DNA of 64,000 bases from Eledone cirrhosa (Eukaryota > Mollusca > Cephalopoda > Octopoda > Eledonidae). Below, in pieces: positions 45,461 to 56,100 of the stretch. The first letter of the stretch is position 1. The number at the start of each line of letters is the position of its first letter. A program made the position numbers and the translations under genes. The DNA lies in assembly GCA_964016885.1 (NCBI GenBank), contig OZ024744.1, positions 117,625,412-117,689,411 on the forward strand, read 5' to 3'. The notes beneath the pieces were generated by a model. It saw nothing but the letters and a program-made list of their open reading frames with translations. It ran no database searches and had not been told where the DNA came from.

Positions 45461-46095
45461 ATGAATTTAAAAGTGAAAGATAACAGAAAAATGTTTAATA
45501 ATTTTAAGATGTATTTTTTTTTTTTAAATTCCAACATGATGAAAGGATTATACAAGGGTAAGTAAAAAATGATCTCCACTTTCACCATATCTTTAGGTTT
45601 ATCACACTGACTTCTGCTCATGTGTGGTTTTAGTTGGTACTATTGTGGCCATCTGATCAAAGTTTGAGCTTGATTGCACCAGTTTTCTTGCTGTTGTTAC
45701 AGTGTAAACATGGCGACTAGCAGTGGACATCAGATCGATAAAATAATTTATGTGATATTTATAATGCATATGTGGTGTTTCGGTTGGGCCTCGCAGACAA
45801 AATGACATTCCAGACAATGGCCAGCAACACCCACTGCAACAGCCACCTCATGGGCAGTTTCAGGAGGTTTATCACCCAAAGGATGAAGTCTCATACTACA
45901 ACCCAAATTAAAAGAATGCTGCATCCATTACTATACGGGAGTCAGCTGATATTGATAGAGTGATGCTAGAGCTGTGAATTCTTGTATACATTAATTTCAA
46001 CTCTTCTTACTAATAACTGCATTGTCTCTTTCTAGGAACTATGCTGAAAAATAAATCTCATTTGGTCATCCCATGAGAGTATCTTGGTCAGCCTA
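45461..46095. other. Unassigned stretch, no gene supported
   Basis: T/A-rich at 45500-45530. 'aagggtaagtaaaaaatgat' (45554) and the region to 45770 recall mariner ends but show no transposase. A 63-codon plus-strand frame (45772-45963) resembles nothing I know. Confidence 0.35.
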
Positions 46096-46213
46096 TGAAG
46101 TTTTCAGCAACTTCTCTGAATTGAGAGATCACAGCTCTGATACTATGGACTTGTGGTTAGAATGTCTCAGGAAAGAATCTCTAGATTGAGAGATCACAGC
46201 TCTGATATGGTGA
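46096..46213. repeat. 64-bp minisatellite, left part
   Basis: It holds two units ('ttgagagatcacagctctga', 'tggttagaatgtctcaggaa'). The array is interrupted by the 1-kb insertion to its right and continues at 47262. Confidence 0.88.
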
Positions 46214-47261
46214 ACGTAATTTGTTTGAGTAGACACAAACACAAACACATATATATATGTATGTGGACAGTATGAGATGAAAGAATGGTATTTAACTAAT
46301 GTAATGGTAAGTGATGGGGCCCACCCACAGCCCCGGCAGACAGAATGGAGAAGGCCTTTCCCCGGAGGACGGCAAGGGAGATGCGCTGGAAAAGCCACTC
46401 CAACTCGCAGGGCTCACACCTACGGCTGGCCAGCTCAGCCCCTATGGTGGTGAGTAAGGAGGTAGCCCTGGGGCCGAGGACACCAGACGTTTCCACTGCC
46501 AGGGGAATGACCGCAAACCTGTCGGAGAGCGACCTGTATTTGAGGAGTTTGGCTCCCTCAGCCCGACGTACAGCACAACCTGGGTCAGTCGCAGACTGCA
46601 CCAGGTTGCGACTGCAGAATGTGTCGGTGCAAGTGGCATCCCAGACGAGGGGTTTGCCACCGCGGAACAGGAAGATGGTCATGCCATCTGGCCTTTTGCC
46701 ATCCCCTCGATCCAGCCCCACCGGCTCGAGCTGGGAAGGGAAGCCTGCAGCGTCGAAGCCATGCTTAATGACCTCGTTGAGGGCAGCATGGCGTGGAATG
46801 CTGCTGGCACTGTGGCGACAAGAAAGCGGGTGGAGGCCGAAAGAGTCCACGGTGGAACCGCAGCGACATTGGTGTGGCTGGCAGATCCGGAGGCCAAGCT
46901 TCAGGGAAATGCCGATTCGCAGGCTATGGTTGTCTAGCTGCGTGCCAGTGGAGAAGGAGGGCAGGGCATGGAGCCAGGCACCACTGTGGGGTTTGGAGGC
47001 CGCACGAAAACAAGCAAGGCAGTGCTGGTTGACCTGGCGCGTGAGCCTGTCTGAAGCCAGGCTGCACTGGATGGCATCCCAAGTACGTTGGGGGACTTGA
47101 CGTCAACAGGGGGAGAAGTAGGAAGGATGTCTACTGGGCTAAGTCCCAGCCGGTCCCACGTCTCACAGGCGGCCTCACGTTCTCTGAACACAGAGGGTTC
47201 TGTTGTGTTTTGAAGAACCCTGTTGACGAGGACGCGGCACGAGGTTACCGACGAAAGATAT
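46214..47261 (-). pseudogene. C-terminal domain relic of a reverse transcriptase protein (PD..D-type nuclease-like?)
   Basis: Minus strand, 46296-46850: 'GLHPLSCRHSASSIPRHAAL', 'LEPVGLDRGDGKRPDGMTIF' and 'GGKPLVWDATCTDTFCSRNL', then 'VIPLAVETSGVLGPRATSLL' and 'ISLAVLRGKAFSIL'. I recognise this as the C-terminal segment of a class of invertebrate reverse transcriptase-type proteins. The PDG...WDATC arrangement recalls PD-(D/E)XK nucleases, but that is inference. Upstream (46850-47230), in broken frames, come 'SSAAWLQTGSRARS' and a 'CRCG' zinc segment. The 3' part (46214-46295) is a UTR with a 'tatatatatgtgtttgtgtt' run. It is inserted into the 64-bp minisatellite. Confidence 0.7.
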
Positions 47262-48085
47262 CTGAATTGAGAGATCAGAGCTCTGATACTATGACATGTT
47301 GTTAGAATGTCTCAGGAAAGAATCTCTGAATTGAGAGATCACAGCTCTGATACTATGACATGTGGTTATAATATCTCAGGAAAGAATCACTGTATTGAGA
47401 GATCACATTTCTGATACTATGACATGTGGTTAGAATATCTCAGGAAAGAATCACTGTATTGAGAGATCACAGCTCTGATACTATGACATGTGGTTATAAT
47501 ATCTCAGGAAAGAATCACTGTATTGAGAGATCACATTTCTGATACTATGACATGTGGTTAGAATGTCTCAGGAAAGAATCACTGTATTGAGAGATCACAG
47601 CTCTGATACTATGACATGTTAGAATGTCTCAGGAAATAATCTCTGTATTGAGAGATCACAGCTCTAATACTATGGACATGTGGTTAGAATGTCTCAGGAA
47701 AGAATCACTGTATTGAGAGATCACAGCTCTGATACTATGACATGTTAGAATGTCTCAGGAAATAATCTCTGTATTGAGAGATCACAGCTCTAATACTATG
47801 GACATGTGGTTAGAATGTCTCAGGAAAGAATCACTGTATTGAGAGATCACAGCTCTGATACTATGACATGTAGTTAGAATGTCTCAGGAAAGAATCACTG
47901 TATTGAGAGATCACAGCTCTGATACTATGACATGTTAGAATGTCTCAAGAAATAATCTCTGTATTGAGAGATCACAGCTCTGATACTATGACATGTTAGA
48001 ATGTCTCAGGAAAGAATCTCTGAATTAAGAGACAACAGCTCTGATACTATGACATGTGGTTAGAATGTCTCAGGAAAGAATCACT
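47262..48085. repeat. 64-bp minisatellite, right part (about 13 units)
   Basis: 'gatactatga' recurs at 47285, 47349, 47413 and 47477 (64 bp), with 60-bp variants lacking 'ggtt'. The last unit runs straight into the LINE C-terminal sequence at 48060-48270. The least diverged units ('tactatggacatgtggttag', 47661) translate as 'YYGHVVRMSQE', so the repeat is a multiplied piece of that LINE's coding region. Confidence 0.92.
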
Positions 48086-48270
48086 GGACAGATTTTATGA
48101 GCAAAACCAACTGGCAGGAGACCCAGGGGTAGACCCTGAGCAAGATGGTTGGATAACATCTATGAGCTCGGCTGGTCTCACTTGGGGATCCAGCTGGATC
48201 AGTTGGAGATGGTTGCTTCTGACAGGACCTGCTGGAAGGAATGTTTCGGGACTTGACCCCGTGATCCTAC
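48060..48270 (+). pseudogene. LINE C-terminal relic, source of the 64-bp repeat
   Basis: The plus strand reads 'VVRMSQERITGQIL', a stop, 'AKPTGRRPRGRP', and after a stop 'ARWLDNIYELGWSHLGIQLD' with 'QLEMVASDRTCWKECF'. This is the typical basic C-terminus of LINE proteins. It is followed by a (gt)n microsatellite at 48277-48304. Only the C-terminus is present. Confidence 0.75.
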
Positions 48271-48304
48271 AGGAATGAGTGTGTGTGTGTGTGTGTGTGT
48301 GTGT

Positions 48305-49170
48305 TGAAGAAGGGTGGGGTGGAGGGTGGGGGTGGAAGAAGTTTCTATATATACAATATCTGACCTCAAACCACTCTTTGTGATGATTTCTGATTGTTTT
48401 GCTGACCCTGGGACTTATGATGTACACAGGTACCACACAGGTGATATGAACCTGAAACCATATGACTGCCAAGTTAAGAACTCCTTAACTAGACAATCAT
48501 ACCTGCCTCTATTGAAGATACTGACCAGATTTACATGCTTTTGTGGAATATCTTCTTTTACTGTTTGCGCCATTTTCTTTTCTCTTTTCTTATTTTGTTC
48601 CAAATGCCTGAAGCAGTATGTGGATATTTCACTGATGCTCCATAAAATAAACTCTCTAAAGGAACATGTTTTCTGCTGTGTGACAGCTTCCTGTTTCTCT
48701 TCTAATGAGAATGTTTATCACAAAAGCAATCAAACAAACATTACAAACACCATCTTCAACTGTTTCTCACTTCCACTTATTTTTTCAAATTTCTTGTCAA
48801 TGTATATTTTTGTCATAAGACAACATGTCTAATCATGTAATTTTCTTAAGAAAATCAACTTGTTCTCTCTCTTTTGTTATCTCCTCTCAGGATTATGAAA
48901 CTCAAAGGAAAGAGCCAAAACACTGTTTAACCTATGTAAACATAGAAAACTGACATAAAACAACAATAATTATCCCAATATTTATTCTCTACGTGAATAT
49001 ATTTAAATGGCATCAGCAACACTGGTTAAATAAGCTAAGTGGAGACATTAGGACATTAGGACACAGTTGTTGACATTAATCAGCAATGCATGTTACTGCA
49101 ACCTTCAGAGTACATGAAGAAACCTTATTTTCATAAGAAATGAATTCCATGCACGTACATGTACACGCAT
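48305..49170. other. AT-rich stretch, no gene supported
   Basis: A 172-codon plus-strand frame (48314-48832) has no recognisable domain, is rich in Phe/Ser/Cys and starts in a microsatellite flank. I do not call it a gene. Confidence 0.4.
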
Positions 49171-49790
49171 GTACATAGATCTTACATACCACATGATACA
49201 TACATGTAACAACCACATGATACATACATATTACATACCACTTGACACGTGTACATAAATGTTACATACCACATGATACATACATGTTACACACCACATG
49301 ATACATACATGTTACACACCACATGGTACATACATGGTATATACATGTTACACACTACATGTTACACACCACATGGTAAATACATGGTACATACATGTTA
49401 CACACTACATGTTACACACCACATGATACATACATGTTACACACTACATGTTACACACCACATGGTACATACATGGTACATACATGTTACACATGACATG
49501 TTACACACCAAGTGGTACATACATGGTACATACATGGTACATACATGGTACATACATGGTACATACATGTTACACGCAACATGTTACACACCACATGGTA
49601 CATACATGGTGCATACATGTTACGCACTACATGTTACACACCACATGGTACATACATGTTACACACTACACGTCACATTTTACACACCACATGATACATA
49701 TCACATGTTACACACTACACGTCACATGTTACACACCACATATCACATATTACACACTACATGATACATACATGTAACACAGTAAATGAC
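49171..49790. repeat. Tandem repeat of 'acatgttacacaccacatgg' and 'tacatacatgg' units
   Basis: Short modules ('catgttacacaccacatg', 'gtacatacatg', 'acactacatgtt') are arranged irregularly over 620 bp. Module length is about 11 to 21 bp, and the longest uniform run is (tacatacatgg)n at 49513-49562. Open frames of up to 171 codons on the plus strand (Thr/His/Tyr only) are by-products. Confidence 0.95.
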
Positions 49791-49837
49791 ACAAACTTCA
49801 AGACATTTTTTTTGTACAATTGACAACACCCCTGATC

Positions 49838-49925
49838 TCATTCATTAGAGAATCAGATTCGCAATCGTGAGGTTGTGAGTTCGATTTCTGGATGGGTGAA
49901 GCATTATAAAGATGTATATACATAT
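49838..49925 (+). mobile_element. SINE head fragment (tRNA-like)
   Basis: 'gattcgcaatcgtgaggttg' and 'gtgagttcgatttctgg' match the tRNA-like head of the SINE at 42782. The body is replaced by 'cctcggcaagatcccagacc' and unrelated sequence. Confidence 0.65.
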
Positions 49926-50039
49926 GTTCCTCGGCAAGATCCCAGACCATACTGAGTTAGGTGGAACTCGTCAGATCAGACCATGGAAACAATATTTCCG
50001 TTGGACTTTCCATTACTGATACAATCTGTTAGTCACAAC

Positions 50040-50098
50040 TCTTGGCAGAAAGAGCAACGTGAAATTAAGTGTCTTGCTCAAGGACACAGCACATCACA
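50040..50098 (-). mobile_element. SINE body fragment
   Basis: 'gagcaacgtgaaattaagtg' and 'tcttgctcaaggacacagca' are the complement of the body of the same SINE family ('tttcacgttgctc'). Confidence 0.65.
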
Positions 50099-50147
50099 CA
50101 GTCATATTCTCTGCATGTAAAGCCTATGTTCTCCAACTCTGCAACAT

Positions 50148-53100
50148 TGCAGTGGAGACTTCCTGTATTCTTGGTCCCCAGCCCACATCCCTACTGATAT
50201 GATAGGTCTGTGGTAGACCCTGTAGCAGTGGAGACTTCCTGTGTTCTTGGTCCCCAGCCCACATCCCTGCTGATATGATAGGTTTGTGGTAGACCCTGTA
50301 GCAGTGGAGACTTCCTGTGTTCTTGGTCCCCAGCCCACATCCCTACTGATATGATAGGTTTGTGGTAGACCCTGTAGCAGTGGAGACTCCCTGTATTCTT
50401 GGTCCCCAGCCCACATCCCTACTGATATGATAGGTCTGTGTAAGACCCTGTAGCAGTGGAGACGTCCTGTGTTCTTGGTCCCCAGCCCACATCCCTACTG
50501 ATATGATAGGTCTGTGGTAGACCCTGTAGTAGTGGAGACTTCCTGTATTCTTGGTCCCCAGCCCACATCCCTACTGATATGATAGGTCTGTGGTAGACCC
50601 TGTAGCAGAGGAGACGTCCTGTGTTCTTGGTCCCCAGCCCACATCCCTACTGATATGATAGGTCTGTGGTAGACCCTGTAGCAGTGGGGACTTCCTGTGT
50701 TCTTGGTCCCCAGCCCACATCCCTACTGATATGATAGGTCTGTGGTAGACCCTGTAGCAGTGGAGACGTCCTGTGTTCTTGGTCTCCAGCCCACACCCCT
50801 ACTGATATGATAGGTTTGTGGTAGACCCTGTAGCAGTGGGGACTTCCTGTATTCTTGGTCCCCAGCCCACATCCCTACTGATATGATAGGTTTGTGGTTG
50901 CCCCTGTAGTAGTGGAGACTTACTGTATTCTTGGTCCCCAGCCCACATCCCTACTGATATGATAGGTTTGTGGTAGACCCTGTAGCAGTGGAGACTTCCT
51001 GTGTTCTTGGTCCCCAGCCCACATCCCTGCTGATATGATAGGTTTGTGGTAGACCCTGTAGCAGTGGAGACTTCCTGTGTTCTTGGTCCCCAGCCCACAT
51101 CCCTACTGATATGATAGGTTTGTGGTAGACCCTGTAGCAGTGGAGACTTCCTGTGTTCTTGGTCCCCAGCCCACATCCCTACTGATATGATAGGTTTGTG
51201 GTAGACCCTGTAGCAGTGGAGACTTCCTGTGTTCTTGGTCCCCAGCCCACATCCCTACTGATATGATAGGTTTGTGGTAGACCCTGTAGCAGTGGAGACT
51301 CCCTGTATTCTTGGTCCCCAGCCCACATCCCTACTGATATGATAGGTTTGTGGTAGAGCCTGTAGCAGTGGAGACTCCCTGTATTCTTGGTCCCCAGCCC
51401 ACATCCCTACTGATATGATAGGTTTGTGGTAGACCCTGTAGCAGTGGAGACTCCCTGTATTCTTGGTCCCCAGCCCACATCCCTACTGATATGATAGGTT
51501 TGTGGTAGACCCTGTAGCAGTGGAGACTCCCTGTATTCTTGGTCCCCAGCCCACATCCCTACTGATATGATAGGTTTGTGGTAGACCCTGTAGCAGTGGA
51601 GACTCCCTGTATTCTTGGTCCCCAGCCCACATCCCTACTGATATGATAGGTTTGTGGTAGACCCTGTAGCAGTGGAGACTCCCTGTATTCTTGGTCCCCA
51701 GCCCACATCCCTACTGATATGATAGGTTTGTGGTAGACCCTGTAGCCGTGGAGACTTTCTGTATTCTTGGTCCCCAGCCCACATCTCTACTGATATGATA
51801 GGTCTGTGGTAGACCCTGTAGCAGTGGAGACTTCCTGTGTTCTTGGTCTCAAGCCCACATCCCTACTGATATGAAAGGTTTGTGGTAGAGCCTGTAGCAG
51901 TGGAGACTTCCTGTGTTCTTGGTCCCCAACCCACATCCCTACTGATATGATAGGTCTGTGGTAGACCCTGTAGCAGTGGAGACTTCCTGTGTTCTTGGTC
52001 CCCAGCCTTCATCCCTACTGATATGATAGGTCTGTGGTAGACCCTGTAGCAGTGGAGACTTCCTGTGTTCTTGGTCGCCAGCCCACATCCCTACTGATAT
52101 GATAGGTCTGTGGTAGACCCTGTAGCAGTGGAGACTTCCTGTGTTCTTGGTCGCCAGCCCATATCCCTACTGATATGATAGGTCTGTGGTAGACCCTGTA
52201 GCAATGGAGACTTCCTGTGTTCTTGGTCGCCAGCCCACATCCCTACTGATATGATAGGTCTGTGGTAGACCCTGTAGCAGTGGAGACTTCCTGTGTTCTT
52301 GGTCCCCAGCCCACATCCCTACTGATATGATAGGTCTGTGGTAGACCCTTTAGCAGTGGAGACTTCCTGTGTTCTTGGTCCCCAGCCTTCATCCCTACTG
52401 ATATTATAGGTTTGTGGTAGACCCTGTAGTAGTGGAGACTTCCTGTATTCTTGGTCCCCAACCCACATCCCTACTGATATGATAGGTCTGTGGTAGACCC
52501 TGTAGCAGTGGAGACTTCCTGTGTTCTTGGTCTCCAGCCCACATCCCTACTGATATGATAGGTTTGTGGTAGACCCTGTAGCAGTGGAGACTTCCTGTGT
52601 TCTTGGTCTCCAGCCCACATCCCTACTGATATGATAGGTTTGTGGTAGACCCTGTAGCAGTGGAGACTTCCTGTGTTCTTGGTCTCCAGCCCACATCCCT
52701 ACTGATATGATAGGTTTGTGGTAGACCCTGTAGCAGTGGAGACTTCCTGTGTTCTTGGTCTCCAGCCCACATCCCTACTGATATGATAGGTTTGTGGTAG
52801 ACCCTGTAGCAGTGGAGACTTCCTGTGTTCTTGGTCTCCAGCCCACATCCCTACTGATATGATAGGTTTGTGGTAGACCCTGTAGCAGTGGAGACTCCCT
52901 GTGTTCTTGGTCTCCAGCCCACATCCCTACTGATATGATAGGTGTGTGGTAGACCCTGTAGCAGTGGAGACTTCCTGTGTTCTTGGTCTCCAGCCCACAT
53001 CCCTACTGATATGATAGGTTTGTGGTAGACCCTGTAGCAGTGGAGACTTCCTGTGTTCTTGGTCTCCAGCCCACATCCCTACTGATATGATAGGTCTGTG

Positions 53101-56100
53101 GTAGACCCTGTAGCAGTGGAAACTTCCTGTGTTCTTGGTCCCCAGCCCACGTCCCTACTGATATGATAGGTTTGTGGTAGACCCTGTAGCAGTGGAGACT
53201 TCCTGTGTTCTTGGTCCCCAACCCACATCCCTACATATATGATAGTTTTGTGGTAGACCCTGTAGCGGTGGAGACTTCCTGTGTTCTCTGTCCCCAGCCC
53301 ACATCCCTACTGATATGATAGGTCTGTGGTAGACCATTTAGCAGTGGAGACTTCCTGTATTCTTGGTCCCCAGCCTTCATCCCTACTGATATGATAGGTC
53401 TGTGGTAGACCCTGTAGCAGTGGAGACTTCCTGTATTCTTGGTCTCCAGCCCACATCCCTACTGATATTATAGGTTTGTGGTAGAGCCTGTAGCAGTGGA
53501 GACTTCCTGTGTTCTTGGTCTCCAGCCCACATCCCTACTGATATGATAGGTTTGTGGTAGACCCTGTAGCAGTGGAGACTTCCTGTATTCTTGGTCTCCA
53601 GCCCACATCCCTACTGATATTATAGGTTTGTGGTAGAGCCTGTAGCAGTGGAGACTTCCTGTGTTCTTGGTCTCCAGCCCACATCCCTACTGATATGATA
53701 GGTTTGTGGTACACCCTGTAGCAGTGGAGACTTCCTGTATTCTTGGTCTCTAGGCCACATCCCTACTGATATGATAGGTTTGTGGTAGAGCCTGTAGCAG
53801 TGGAGACTTCCTGTGTTCTTGGTCTCCAGCCCACATCCCTACTGATATTATAGGTTTGTGGTAGAGCCTGTAGCAGTGGAGACTTCCTGTATTCTTGGTC
53901 TCCAGCACACATCCCTACTGATATGATAGGTTTGTGGTAGAGCCTGTAGCAGTGGAGACTTCCTGTATTCTTGGTCTCCAGCCCACATCCCTACTGATAT
54001 TATAGGTTTGTGGTAGACCCTGTAGCAGTGGAGACACCCTATATTCTTGGTCCCCAGCCCACATCCCTACTGATATGATAGGTCTGTGGTAGACCCTGTA
54101 GCAGTGGAGACTTCCTGTGTTCTTGGTCCCCAGCCCACATCCCTACTGATATGATAGGTTTGTGGTAGACCCTGTAGCAGTGGAGACTTCCTGTGTTCTT
54201 GGTCCCTAGCCCACATCCCTACTGATATGATAGGTTTGTGGTAGACCCTGTAGCAATGGAGACTTCCTGTGTTCTTGGTCCCCAGCCCACATCCCTACTG
54301 ATATGATAGGTCTGTGGTAGACCCTGTAGCAATGGAGACTTCCTGTATTCTTGGTCCCCAACCCACATCCCTACTGATATGATAGGTCTGTGGTAGACCC
54401 TGTAGCAGTGGAGACTTCCTGTATTCTTGGTCCCCAGCCCACATCCCTACTGATGTGATAGGTTTGTGGTAGACCCTGTAGTAGTGGAGACTTCCTGTGT
54501 TCTTTTTCCCCAGCCCACATCCCTACTGATATGATAGGTTTGTGGTAGACCCTGTAGCAGTGGAGACTTCCTGTATTCTTGGTCCCCAACCCACATCCCT
54601 ACTGATATGATAGGTCTGTGGTAGACCCTGTAGCAGTGGAGACTTCCTGTATTCTTGGTCCCCAGCCCACATCCCTACTGATGTGATAGGTTTGTGGTAG
54701 ACCCTGTAGCAGTGGAGACTCCCTGTATTCTTGGTCCCCAGCCCACATCCCTACTGATGTGATAGGTTTGTGGTAGACCCTGTAGTAGTGGAGACTTCCT
54801 GTGTTCTTTTTCCCCAGCCCACATCCCTACTGATATGATAGGTTTGTGGTAGACCCTGTAGCAGTGGAGACTTCCTGTATTCTTGGTCCCCAACCCACAT
54901 CCCTACTGATATGATAGGTCTGTGGTAGACCCTGTAGCAGTGGAGACTTCCTGTATTCTTGGTCCCCAGCCCACATCCCTACTGATGTGATAGGTTTGTG
55001 GTAGACCCTGTAGTAGTGGAGACTTCCTGTGTTCTTTTTCCCCAGCCCACATCCCTACTGATATGATAGGTTTGTGGTAGACCCTGTAGCAGTGGAGACT
55101 TCCTGTGTTCTTTTTCCCCAGCCCACATCCCTACTGATATGATAGGTTTCTTGTAGACCCTGTAGCAGTGGAGACTTCCTGTGTTCTTGGTCCCCAGCCT
55201 TCATCCCTACTGATATTATAGGTTTGTGGTAGAGCCTGTAGCAGTGGAGACTTCCTGTGTTCTTTTTCCCCAGCCCACATCCCTACTGATATGATAGGTT
55301 TCTTGTAGACCCTGTAGCAGTGGAGACTTCCTGTATTCTTGGTCCCCAGCCCACATCCTTCTGATATGATAGGTCTGTGGTAGACCCTGTAGCAGTGGAG
55401 ACTTCCTGTATTCTTGGTCCCCAGCCCATATCCCTACTGATATGATAGGTTTGTGGTAGAGCCTGTGGCAGTGGAGACTTCCTGTGTTCTTGGTCCCCAG
55501 CCCACATCCCTACTGATATGATAGGTCTGTGGTAGAGCCTGTAGCAGTGGAGACTTCCTGTGTTCTTGGTCTCCAGCCCACATCCCTACTGATATGATAG
55601 GTTTGTGGTAGACCCTGTAGCAGTGGAGACTTCCTGTGTTCTTGGTCTCCAGGCCACATCCCTACTGATATGATAGGTCTGTGGTAGAGCCTGTAGCAGT
55701 GGAGACTTCCTGTGCTCTTGGTCTCCAGCCCACATCCTTCTGATATGATAGGTCTGTGGTAGACCCTGTAGCAGTGGAGACTTCCTGTATTCTTGGTCCC
55801 CAGCCCATATCCCTACTGATATGATAGGTTTGTGGTAGACCCTGTAGCAGTGGAGACTTCCTGTGTTCTTGGTCCCCAGCCCACATCCCTACTGATATGA
55901 TATGTCTGTGGTAGACCCTGTAGCAGTGGAGACTTCCTGTGTTCTTGGTCCCCAGCCCACATCCCTACTGATATGATAGGTCTGTGGTAGACCCTGTAGC
56001 AGTGGGGACTTCCTGTATTCTTGGTCCCCAGCCCACATCCTTCTGATATGATAGGTCTGTGGTAGACCCTGTAGCAGTGGAGACTTCCTGTGTTCTTGGT

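Noticed and set aside
46345..47100. 251-codon plus-strand frame
   Set aside because: It is antisense to the recognisable reverse-transcriptase C-terminal domain on the minus strand.
48314..48832. 172-codon plus-strand frame with hydrophobic stretches
   Set aside because: AT-rich and starting in a microsatellite flank, with no domain and no neighbouring coding signal. Chance is more likely.
49249..49777. 171-codon Thr/His/Tyr-rich frame
   Set aside because: It is a simple-sequence translation product; overlapping frames are also open.
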